Source of the DNA: Teichococcus aerophilus
GTDB lineage: Bacteria; Pseudomonadota; Alphaproteobacteria; Acetobacterales; Acetobacteraceae
NCBI RefSeq assembly: GCF_014490485.1
Contig: NZ_JACTVA010000018.1
Location: forward strand, 1-64,000
DNA length: 64,000 bases
Reading direction: 5' to 3'
Part shown: positions 53,885 through 61,544 of the stretch, piece by piece
Layout of the letters: every line of letters begins with the position of its first letter
How positions within the stretch are numbered: position 1 is the stretch's first letter
Position numbers and translations under genes: made by a program
The notes under the pieces: model-generated
The model's input: only the letters and a program-made list of their open reading frames with translations
What the model was told of the DNA's origin: nothing
The model's database searches: none

Positions 53885-54661
53885 ATGCGTGGTCTCCTGC
53901 TCTCCCTCGGCGCCGTCGTGCTGGCCTTCATCGCGGCGCCGCTGTTGATCGTCGTGCCGATGTCCTTCAGCAGCGCGGCATCGCTGGAGTTCCCGCCGCC
54001 GGGCTGGACGACGGCCTATTACGGCGCCTTCTTCGGCGATGCGCGCTGGACGCAGCCCACCATCAACAGCATCCTCATCGCCCTGGCCGTCGCGGTGCTG
54101 ACCATGGCGATGGTGACGCCGGCGACCTTCGCGCTGGTGCGCCACCGCTTCGCCGGCAAGTCCGCCGTCAACCTGCTGCTGATGCTGCCGCTGGCGGTAC
54201 CGCATATCGTCATCGCCATCGGCTACTACGCCTATCTCAGCGACCTGCGGCTGCTGCAGACCTTTCCCGGCGTCATCCTGGCGCATACGGCGCTGTCAGT
54301 GCCCATGGCCTTCCTGGTGCTCTCCGCCAGCCTGAAGGGCTTCGACCGCAGCCTGGAGCGCGCGGCGATGAGCCTGGGCGCCAGCCCTGCCGCCACGTTC
54401 CGGCATGTCACGCTGCCGGTGCTGTGGCCGGGCTTCGCCGCCGCCGCGCTGTTCGCCTTCATCCAGAGCTTCGACGAGACCGTCGTGGCGCTGTTCGTCT
54501 CCGGCCGCGATTCCATGACGCTGCCGCGCAAGATGTTCGACAGCATCCGCACCACCGCCGACCCGGTGATTGCCGTGGTGTCCACCTTGCTGTTCTTCAC
54601 CGTCGCCGCGCTGGTCATCCTGCCGATGCTCTGGCGTTCCTTCTCCCGCAGCCGGAGTTGA
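53885..54661 (+). CDS. ABC transporter permease, PotC type
   Basis: Inner-membrane permease, 258 residues. Starts with a membrane helix (LLLSLGAVVLAFIAAPLLIVVPMSFSSA) and carries FPPPGWTTAYYGAFFGDARW, usual for PotC-type subunits, and the EAA loop LERAAMSLGASPAATFRHVTLPVLWPGFAAA. It lies between the PotB-type and ATPase genes with 3-5 bp gaps. Confidence 0.93.
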   Translation: MRGLLLSLGAVVLAFIAAPLLIVVPMSFSSAASLEFPPPGWTTAYYGAFFGDARWTQPTINSILIALAVAVLTMAMVTPATFALVRHRFAGKSAVNLLLMLPLAVPHIVIAIGYYAYLSDLRLLQTFPGVILAHTALSVPMAFLVLSASLKGFDRSLERAAMSLGASPAATFRHVTLPVLWPGFAAAALFAFIQSFDETVVALFVSGRDSMTLPRKMFDSIRTTADPVIAVVSTLLFFTVAALVILPMLWRSFSRSRS

Positions 54662-54666
54662 CGCGC

Positions 54667-55740
54667 ATGTCCGCCCCCTATCTTGAACTCCGTGGCCTCG
54701 GCAAAAGCTATGACGGGCGCACGCGCGCGCTTGATAACGTCTCCCTCACAGCGGCCAAGGGGGAGTTCATTACCTTCCTCGGCCCCAGCGGTTCCGGCAA
54801 GACCACCACGCTGATGCTGGTGGCGGGATTCGAGAGCGCCAGCGAAGGCGATATCCTCATCGAGGGCCGTTCGATCGGCCGGGTACCGCCGCACAAGCGC
54901 GGCATCGGCGTCGTGTTCCAGAACTACGCGCTGTTCCCGCACCGCGCGGCGGCGGAGAACGTCGCCTTCCCGCTGCTGATGCGGAAGATGCCCAAGGCCC
55001 AGGCCATGGCCAAGGCGGCCGAGATGCTCGGCCTGGTCGGGCTGGAGCGCTTCGGCGGGCGCTACCCGCGGGAAATGTCCGGCGGCCAGCAGCAGCGCGT
55101 GGCCCTGGCGCGCGCCCTGGTGTTCGACCCCGCCCTGCTGCTCCTGGACGAACCTTTGGGCGCGCTGGACAAGAACCTGCGCGAGCAGATGCAGATCGAG
55201 ATCAAGGCGGTGCAGCGGCGCCTCGGCGTCACCACCATCTTCGTCACCCACGACCAGTCGGAAGCCATGGCGATGTCCGACCGCATCGTCGTCTTCGATG
55301 GCGGGCGCATCCAGCAGGTGGGCGCGCCGCTGGATATCTACCGCTACCCCAGCAGCAGCTTCGTCGCCCGCTTCGTCGGCGACAGCAACATCCTGGCCGC
55401 CCGGCTGACCGACCCGGCCGGTGGCCAGGCCGAGATCGCCGGCATCGGCACCGTGCGCGTGCCCGCCCTGCCCGCCGCCCGCGCCGGCGATGCCATCGAG
55501 CTGCTGCTGCGACCGGAATGCCTGAAGCCAGGGTCGGGGCTGGACAATGCCGCCCGGCTGACCGTCGACGTCATCGTCCATTTCGGCGACAGCGCCCTGG
55601 TCACCGGCCATGCTGGCGGTACGCCACTCCGCGCGCGGCTGGAAGGGCTGGCGGCCCAAGGCATCTCGGCCGGGGATACATTGCCGCTGAGCTGGGCGAC
55701 TTCGTCCAGCCATGTCATCGGGCGTGACGCAGCGGGGTGA
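54667..55740 (+). CDS. ABC transporter ATP-binding protein, PotA type
   Basis: 357-residue ATPase from ATG 54667. Walker A GPSGSGKT, Q-loop GVVFQNYALFPH, signature MSGGQQQRVALARAL, Walker B LLLLDEPLGALD, H-loop VTHDQSEAM, then a C-terminal TOBE domain (LLLRPECLKPG, VDVIVHFGDSALVTGHAGG). Energises the PotB/PotC pair. Last gene of the cluster; its stop is 7 bp before a family 1 element. Confidence 0.95.
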   Translation: MSAPYLELRGLGKSYDGRTRALDNVSLTAAKGEFITFLGPSGSGKTTTLMLVAGFESASEGDILIEGRSIGRVPPHKRGIGVVFQNYALFPHRAAAENVAFPLLMRKMPKAQAMAKAAEMLGLVGLERFGGRYPREMSGGQQQRVALARALVFDPALLLLDEPLGALDKNLREQMQIEIKAVQRRLGVTTIFVTHDQSEAMAMSDRIVVFDGGRIQQVGAPLDIYRYPSSSFVARFVGDSNILAARLTDPAGGQAEIAGIGTVRVPALPAARAGDAIELLLRPECLKPGSGLDNAARLTVDVIVHFGDSALVTGHAGGTPLRARLEGLAAQGISAGDTLPLSWATSSSHVIGRDAAG

Positions 55741-55746
55741 GGACGA

Positions 55747-56244
55747 GAAGGCCGGGGAAGGAATTCCCCGGACCCCTTCTTTCTTCTGCGAGTCTTTCGG
55801 GTGTGGATGTGGGGGCGTTGGCCATTCTGGGTCAGACCTGGGTTACGCCGGAGATCCTTGCTCATGACCGCATCCACCGGTCCTGAAGCCCGTCGCCCTC
55901 TGACAGAAGAAAGATGGCGTAAACGTATACGTTTACGCAGAGGAATTCTTTCTCCTGACCTTATCTCCCCGTCGGATGTCGATCCAGCCTGGAGCATTGT
56001 CTGTTCGCACAAGCTCACTTCAATGCTCTGGCTTGTTGTTTTGAAGAGCGTCTTACTCCATCAGGCGATTCTACCTGATGGAGATCTGCTTCAGACCTCC
56101 GACGACTGACGGTTCAGCCCGCGTGGCCTCCTTAAATATCATCAAAAAGAGCGCCCGCTCGTGAACTGAGGCGTGACAATGGACTCGCAGAAGAAAGAAG
56201 GATCAAACCTATAGGTTTGATGGGGAATTCTTTCCCCAGCCTTC
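55747..56244. repeat. Family 1 composite element, copy H (three arms, two extra palindromes, convergent junction)
   Basis: Left arm 55747-55800 (consensus stem, then ACCCCTTCTTTCTTCTGCGAG). A middle right-type arm (about 55900-55950) includes a perfect 22-bp palindrome at 55917-55938 (half GCGTAAACGTA). The right arm ending at 56244 carries the perfect palindrome ATCAAACCTATAGGTTTGAT (56202-56221) before GGGGAATTCTTTCCCC. Also GGTTCAGCCCGCGTGGCC near 56115. It exactly spans the gap between the PotA-type gene (7 bp away) and the sarcosine-oxidase-like gene (abutting its stop at 56245). Confidence 0.85.
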
Positions 56245-57378
56245 TCAAACCTCCGGCAAAAGCCCAGGCGCTGGCGCGGCTTCCCCCGCTGCCCAGGCCG
56301 GCAATGCGGCGGCCAGGGCGGGGTTGCCGGCGGCGGCGGCCACGGCCCGGCCGAGCACTGCGCCGAATTTGAAGCCGTGGCCGGAGAACCCGCTCATGAC
56401 GAAGGACTTGTCGCCCAGGGGCTCGACGACAAAGCGCTCGGCGGCCTCGACGTCGTAGTAGCAGGCGCGGGCGTTCAGGACGCGGTAGGCGCCGGCATCC
56501 GCCAGCCGGGGACGGGCCAGGGCGAGGATCTCCTCGGCCTCGGCGGCGGTGGCTTCGCGCGGGTCGTTGGCGTCACCGCTGCGGCTGAAGCGATGGTCGC
56601 CGATTTTCAGCGGCGTGCCGGCCACCGGGGGCACGGCGTAGAAGCCGCCCTCTTCGGAAAGGTCCAGCAACATGGGGGCAGCTTGCCAGGCGGCCTGCCA
56701 GGCCGGCGGCGGCTCCAGGTAGACGATGATCTGGCGGGAGGGCACGACGCGCGTGGCGAGCCCGGGCAGGAAACGCGGTGCCCAGGGGCCGGCGGCCAGC
56801 ACCAACAGGTCGGCCTCAAGTGTGCCGCCATCCTCCAGCACCAGGCGGGCGCGGGCGGGGTCGGCCTCCACGGCGCGGGCGCGCAGGAAGGTGACGCCGC
56901 GCGTGGCGAGGTGCCGGGCCAGGGCCGCGACGATGCGGCGGGCCAGCAACACGCCGCCTTGCGCCATGACCAGCGCGTCACCGATGCCCGTGGGGTGCAG
57001 CATGGGGTAGCGGACGGTCAGGGAGGCGGGGTCCAGGTCCTCGCACGGGTAGCCGCCCTGGCGCAGCGCAGTGCGGCTTTCGCCCAGCCAGCCGGCCGGG
57101 CCGGCGGCGACGGAGAGCACGCCGGTCTGCACGTAAGGACGCTCACCGATATCGGCGAACAGAGTGTCCCACGCGGCGTAGGCGGCATCGACCATCCGCA
57201 TGTAACCGGCCTGGGCGCCATAGGCGTGCCGGATCAGCCGGTGGTCATCGACGCTGGAGCCCCTTGGGTTGGGGATCTCGTCCTGCTCGACAACGGTGAC
57301 GGACCACCCGGCGCGGGAGAGCCCCCAGGCGGTGGAGAGGCCCATGATCCCGGCCCCGAGGACTAGCGCGTTCGGCAT
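56245..57378 (-). CDS. FAD-dependent oxidoreductase (monomeric sarcosine oxidase/DAO-like)
   Basis: 377-residue amine oxidase-type flavoprotein from ATG 57378. N-terminal FAD motif VLGAGIMGLSTAWGLSRAGWSVTVVEQ, then RGSSVDDHRLIRHAYG, which matches sarcosine oxidase-like enzymes. Near the C terminus, LNARACYYDVEAAERFVVEPLGDKSFVMSGFSGHGFKFG includes a Cys at the place where monomeric sarcosine oxidases bind FAD covalently. Probably oxidises an N-methyl or secondary amino acid, giving hydrogen peroxide. Substrate not assignable. Confidence 0.9.
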   Translation of the reverse strand: MPNALVLGAGIMGLSTAWGLSRAGWSVTVVEQDEIPNPRGSSVDDHRLIRHAYGAQAGYMRMVDAAYAAWDTLFADIGERPYVQTGVLSVAAGPAGWLGESRTALRQGGYPCEDLDPASLTVRYPMLHPTGIGDALVMAQGGVLLARRIVAALARHLATRGVTFLRARAVEADPARARLVLEDGGTLEADLLVLAAGPWAPRFLPGLATRVVPSRQIIVYLEPPPAWQAAWQAAPMLLDLSEEGGFYAVPPVAGTPLKIGDHRFSRSGDANDPREATAAEAEEILALARPRLADAGAYRVLNARACYYDVEAAERFVVEPLGDKSFVMSGFSGHGFKFGAVLGRAVAAAAGNPALAAALPAWAAGEAAPAPGLLPEV

Positions 57379-57441
57379 GTGGGCAGGATGGACCCTGACG
57401 GGCTTTGTGGGAACGGGGCGTTCGTTGGGGGCTGGGTCCTT

Positions 57442-57646
57442 GAGAGGGGCGCCGCCCCTCTCAAACTCTCCCCGCCAAAGGCCTGAGGCCTTTGGAAACC
57501 CGGGTTTCGGGCGCCTCCGAGCGAAGCGGGTCGTCCAGAACGTTGCGCGTCTTTGAAATGATCCTGCTCGCGCCGGCAAACTTGCCGCGGGTGCGGAGGA
57601 TCGCATCCCTGCCGGAGGAGCCCGAGGGGGCAGCGCCCTCTCGGTC
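57442..57646. repeat. Family 2 structured intergenic repeat, copy d
   Basis: Half 1 at 57442-57502 (GAGAGGGGCGCCGCCCCTCTC, then CCAAAGGCC/GGCCTTTGG). Half 2 at 57586-57646 (CGCGGGTGCGGAGGATCGCATCCC and CCGAGGGGGCAGCGCCCTCTCGG). About 80 bp between them. It lies between the epimerase gene's 3' end (57671) and the sarcosine-oxidase-like start (57378), both minus strand. Confidence 0.77.
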
Positions 57647-57670
57647 TACCGGCAGCACACCGTCCAGACG

Positions 57671-58507
57671 TCACCCGACGCGCAGGACGATGCGCCCTTC
57701 CAGCGACTCGCCAGGTGCCAGCACCCGCATCGGCCCGAAGGCCGCCAGGGCCGGGCGGTTGATGGCGTCGGGCACGTGGCTGACCGGTTCCAGGCACAGC
57801 ACCGGGTTGGCTTCCGGCGCGAAGAACTGGATGTTGTGGGACCAGTCGCCAATGGCTTCCAGTGTCAGCGTCAGGTCCGGCCGGCGCAGCACGGCGATGC
57901 CGTTCCAGCCGGGGAAATGGTCGTCGATGCCCAGCCATTCGGTGTCAGGGCCATCGATGCCCAGGCTGGGTCGCTCCGCTACCGGCAGCTTGCGTGCGTC
58001 CCGCAACAGGATGTGGCTGGCGGAGAAGCGCACGGCGGTGCCGGGTGGCCGGGCGAACCAGGGGTGCCAGCCGAAGCCCATCGGGCAAGGTGCCTCCCCC
58101 ACATGCTCCAGGTGCAGCGCCATGGTCAGGCCGCCCGCCGCCAGGGAGACATCCAGCTGGGCCACGTAGTCGAAGGGCGGCTGGCGCAGGCTCTGGCGCA
58201 GCACGGCATGGGCGGGGCCAGCGTCCCGCACCGTCCATGGCATGGCGCGGGCCAGGCCGTGCAGCGCATTGCCTTCGGAGGGGTGGGTGATGGGGAACAT
58301 GTAGCGCTCCCCCGCCCAGGGAAACAGGCCACCATCCAGCCGGTTGGTCCAGGGCAGCATCCAGAAGGCGCCGGCCGGGGTGGTATTGGGGTCGCGCCCC
58401 GCCAGCGGTTGCAGGATGGCGCGGCCATCATGCTCCAGCGTGGCGAAGGCGGCGCCCTGGGCGGGCAGCAGGCTGGCCTGCCAACCGCCCGCCTGCAGGT
58501 GCAGCAT
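57671..58507 (-). CDS. Aldose 1-epimerase family protein
   Basis: 278 residues from ATG 58507. Galactose-mutarotase-like beta-sandwich: LPAQGAAFATLEHDGRAIL, the substrate His region EGNALHGLARAMPWTV, MGFGWHPWFARP (catalytic His in HPWF), and PVLCLEPVSHVPDAIN with the catalytic Glu. Interconverts sugar anomers in the cytoplasm. It starts 6 bp after the uronate-dehydrogenase-like gene, so both act on the same pathway, perhaps giving the beta anomer for oxidation. Confidence 0.88.
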   Translation of the reverse strand: MLHLQAGGWQASLLPAQGAAFATLEHDGRAILQPLAGRDPNTTPAGAFWMLPWTNRLDGGLFPWAGERYMFPITHPSEGNALHGLARAMPWTVRDAGPAHAVLRQSLRQPPFDYVAQLDVSLAAGGLTMALHLEHVGEAPCPMGFGWHPWFARPPGTAVRFSASHILLRDARKLPVAERPSLGIDGPDTEWLGIDDHFPGWNGIAVLRRPDLTLTLEAIGDWSHNIQFFAPEANPVLCLEPVSHVPDAINRPALAAFGPMRVLAPGESLEGRIVLRVG

Positions 58508-58512
58508 CCGGC

Positions 58513-59361
58513 TTATTCGTCCAGGTCGAACGCGTCGCGCGGGCTGGGCTGGCTGCGGCTGTAGCTGTTGCCGGTGTAGCCGCCGCCCTGGTAGCGCTCC
58601 ACCACCGGGTTGCCGGAGAAGATGTTGCCCACCTTGTCCTGGAAGGCGTCGGAGCTGTCCTGCGGCTCCCAGCCGATGCGGTCCCGATGGTCGGCGCCCC
58701 AGAAGGTGGTGGCGTTCTTGCTGGCGCCCCAGACGACGGCGTGGCCGACCTTCGGCGCCTCGATGAACGCGGCGCAGAGCCGGGCCAGGTCCTGGAAGGA
58801 CAGCCAGGTCGAGAGCATGCGGGCGTCGATCGGCTCCGGGAAGCTGCTGCCGATGCGGACGTTGAGGTTCTCCACCCCGTGCTTGTCCCAGTACAGCCGA
58901 CCCATCAGTTCGCCATAGGCCTTGGAGAGGCCGTAGAAGCTGTCCGGGCGGAAGGCGCAATCGGCGTCCAGCTTGGCCTCGTTGCCGGTCGGCCGTTCAT
59001 GGAAGCCGATGGAGTGGTTGGAGCTGGCGAACAGCACCCGCGCACCCTCCCGCCGGGCGGCCTCATAGACATGGTACATGCCGCGCAGGTTGGGGCCGAG
59101 CACCACCTCGAACGGCAGGTCCACCGAGGCGCCGCCGAAATGCAGGATGGAGTGGCAGCCTTCCGCCAGTTGCAGGATGGTGACGCCGTCGTTCAGGTCC
59201 GCCTTGGTGAAGGTGGCGCCGGGCGGCAGGTCATCCGGGAAGGGGGTCAGGTCGGTCAGGCGCAGGGTGTAGCCCTGGGCCGCCAGTTCCCGCGCCAGGA
59301 CGCGGCCCAGATTGCCGGAGGCGCCGGTGAGCAGGATGGGCTTCTGTTGCGGGGTGGTCAT
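58513..59361 (-). CDS. NAD-dependent epimerase/dehydratase family, uronate dehydrogenase-like
   Basis: 282-residue extended-SDR enzyme. NAD motif LLTGASGNLG (11-19), ADLNDGVTILQLAEGCHSILHFGGASV, FASSNHSIGFH, catalytic Y143-xxx-K147 (FYGLSKAYGE), VRIGSSFPEPIDARMLSTWLS and VGHAVVWGASKN. These segments strongly resemble Agrobacterium/Pseudomonas uronate dehydrogenase, which oxidises galacturonate or glucuronate to the aldaro-lactone. Coupled with an aldose epimerase. Function by similarity only, recalled from memory. Confidence 0.85.
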   Translation of the reverse strand: MTTPQQKPILLTGASGNLGRVLARELAAQGYTLRLTDLTPFPDDLPPGATFTKADLNDGVTILQLAEGCHSILHFGGASVDLPFEVVLGPNLRGMYHVYEAARREGARVLFASSNHSIGFHERPTGNEAKLDADCAFRPDSFYGLSKAYGELMGRLYWDKHGVENLNVRIGSSFPEPIDARMLSTWLSFQDLARLCAAFIEAPKVGHAVVWGASKNATTFWGADHRDRIGWEPQDSSDAFQDKVGNIFSGNPVVERYQGGGYTGNSYSRSQPSPRDAFDLDE

Positions 59362-59553
59362 GGGCGGGCGTTCCCTCGGTCTCTTCGGTGGGGCGGGTGG
59401 CTTGCGGGCCGCCGCTGGTGGACCCCATGCGGCCGCCCGGGTGGAGCGGCGCCATCACCGGGCCGGACGGCACCATGCCGAGGCTGCGGCTGGCGGACAA
59501 GGCCAGCCACAGCGGTTGAATGGCCGATGGGCGGGAATTCATCCGATGTCGTG

Positions 59554-59567
59554 TCGTCGTATGACGA
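59554..59567. promoter_or_regulatory. Short inverted repeat in divergent promoter region
   Basis: TCGTC-GTAT-GACGA, a perfect 5-bp inverted repeat with a 4-base GTAT centre, the general shape of GntR-family (FadR-type) operators. Lies between the divergent uronate-dehydrogenase-like gene (start 59361) and the amidase gene (start 59654). Candidate only; no regulator gene is adjacent. Confidence 0.35.
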
Positions 59568-59653
59568 AATGGCGTTGCGGTGCCCCCCTTGCCGGAAGGG
59601 CCCGCTGCCCGCAGCATCGGCCACGCTTCGCAGCCAAGAGGTCTTTGCCCGCC

Positions 59654-61030
59654 ATGTCCCAGCCCGCCCCCGCCCCGCAGCCCCGCTCCCTCGTCGAAGC
59701 CGCCGATGCGCTGGCCGGCGGCCGCACCACCGCCGTCGCCCTGGCCGAGGCCGCGCTGGCGCGCATCGCCGACCCGGCTGGCGAGGGTGGGCGGGCCTTC
59801 GTGGCGGTGCAGGCGGAGCAGGCGCTGGCGGCCGCCCGCAGCATGGATGCGCTGCGCGCCGCCGGGCGGGCGCCCAGCCGCTGGGCCGGCATCCCCATCT
59901 CGGTGAAGGACCTGTTCGACCAGGAAGGGGTGCCGACGCGCGCCGGTTCCGTCGCGCTGAAGGACGCACCGCCCGCCACCGCCACCGCACCCGTGGTGGC
60001 GCGGCTGGAGAAGGCAGGCTTCGTCGTGCTGGGGCGCACCAACATGGTGGAGTTCGCCTATACTGGGCTGGGCGTGAACCCGCATTTCGGCACCCCGCGC
60101 TCGCCGTGGGACCGGGCGACGGGGCGGCTGCCGGGTGGCTCCTCCTCCGGCGCCGGGGTCGCGGTGGCGGATGGCATGGGGCTCGGCGCGCTGGGCTCGG
60201 ATACCGGCGGCTCCTGCCGCATCCCGGCGGCGCTGTGCGGCGTGGTGGGCTACAAGCCGACCGCGCGGCGCGTGCCGCTGGAGGGCGTGCTGCCGCTCTC
60301 CCCCAGCCTGGACAGCATCGGGCCGCTGGCCAACACCGCAGCCTGCTGCGCTGTGCTGCACACGCTGATGGCCGGGGCGGAAACCGCCACCCCACCGGCG
60401 GTGCGCAGCGTCGCCGGCCTTCGCTTCGGCGTGCCGGAGGCGAGCTTCCTGTTCGAGGGGCTGGAGCCCGCCGTGGCCGCGGCCTTCGAGCGTACGCTGG
60501 CCCGGCTGGCCGCCGCCGGTGCCTTCATCGAGCGCTTCGCCATGCCGGAACTGGCGGAGATCCCGCGCGCCAATGCCACTGGCGGGCTGGTGGCGCCCGA
60601 GGCCTATACCTGGCACCGCACGCTGATGGAGACGGCCGGCAGCGCCTACGACCCGCGCGTGATCGCCCGCATCCAGCGCGGCGCCAGCATGACGGCGGCG
60701 GACTACGTGACCGTGACGCGGGAGCGCGCGCGGATCATCGCCGCCGCCGAACCGCGCACCGCGCCCTACGACGCCGTGCTCTGCCCCACCGTGGCGCTGA
60801 CGCCGCCAGCGATCGCCGAGGTGGAGGACGAGGCGGAATACGCCCGCATCAACCTGCTGCTGCTGCGCAACACCGCCGCCTTCAACTTCCTGGACCGGTG
60901 CAGCATCAGCCTGCCCTGCCAGGCCGAGGGCGAGGCGCCGGTAGGCCTGATGCTGAGCGGCGCGCATGACGGCGATGCCGCCCTGCTGGCCACCGCCACC
61001 GCCGTGGAGGCCGCGCTGCGCGCCGCATAG
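59654..61030 (+). CDS. Amidase (amidase-signature family)
   Basis: 458-residue hydrolase with the Ser-cisSer-Lys triad: K85 (ISVKDLF), the GGSSSG motif near 162-166, and nucleophile S187 (GSDTGGSCRIPAALCG). The core ends with FNFLDRCSISLPCQAEGEAPVGLMLSG. Starts ATG 59654. Cytoplasmic. Hydrolyses an amide or related bond; substrate unknown. Not a GatA by context (no gatB/gatC). Confidence 0.92.
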   Translation: MSQPAPAPQPRSLVEAADALAGGRTTAVALAEAALARIADPAGEGGRAFVAVQAEQALAAARSMDALRAAGRAPSRWAGIPISVKDLFDQEGVPTRAGSVALKDAPPATATAPVVARLEKAGFVVLGRTNMVEFAYTGLGVNPHFGTPRSPWDRATGRLPGGSSSGAGVAVADGMGLGALGSDTGGSCRIPAALCGVVGYKPTARRVPLEGVLPLSPSLDSIGPLANTAACCAVLHTLMAGAETATPPAVRSVAGLRFGVPEASFLFEGLEPAVAAAFERTLARLAAAGAFIERFAMPELAEIPRANATGGLVAPEAYTWHRTLMETAGSAYDPRVIARIQRGASMTAADYVTVTRERARIIAAAEPRTAPYDAVLCPTVALTPPAIAEVEDEAEYARINLLLLRNTAAFNFLDRCSISLPCQAEGEAPVGLMLSGAHDGDAALLATATAVEAALRAA

Positions 61031-61101
61031 TTTTGCCGGAAGGGCCTGCGGTGGGGGCTTCCCCCCCGCCGCCCGACGGGCTAAAGGGGGAGCCCTGGCG
61101 T

Positions 61102-61178
<77 letters not shown>

Positions 61179-61289
61179 GTCTTTCCAACGACTTAAGCGG
61201 CTACAGCGCCTGCATCTAAACGGCGCCGGAAGCACCACGGAAGCGGATGCGGCTGGCGCACCTGCTTTTATGTCATGGAGCATCACCCA

Positions 61290-61544
61290 GTGGCTGATAA
61301 AGAAATGAACGAAATCCGTCTTCGCCTTCATCAAGCGGAGGCGGGCCTGACATATTCGCTTGAGCGTTTTGGGGATAAGCTGTCGGCTGAGCAAGGTTAC
61401 GACAACATTGATGGCATCGAAGCTGTCAGGCTTTACTTGATCCGCACTTACCATTGGACACCATCTTACGTTAAGTCGATGGCTGCGGAAGATATGAGGT
61501 TTGTGCTTAACGTTGAGATGAAGGGCTTTACCTTCCGAGACTAG
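61290..61544 (+). CDS. Small hypothetical protein next to phage terminase
   Basis: 84 residues from GTG 61290 (GGAG 9 bases upstream); ATG at 61275 or 61305 are alternatives. Sequence ADKEMNEIRLRLHQAEAGLTYSLERFGDKL, later GIEAVRLYLIRTYHWTPSYVKSMAAEDMRFVLNVEMKGF. Its base composition is much less GC-rich than the host genes, pointing to a phage or foreign origin. It converges head-on with the terminase gene (stops adjacent). No family recognised. Confidence 0.65.
   Translation: MADKEMNEIRLRLHQAEAGLTYSLERFGDKLSAEQGYDNIDGIEAVRLYLIRTYHWTPSYVKSMAAEDMRFVLNVEMKGFTFRD

Noticed and set aside
53269-54660. Extended N terminus of the PotA-type ATPase
   Set aside because: The open frame continues upstream only because it is out of frame with the two permease genes; the domain begins at the ATG at 54667.
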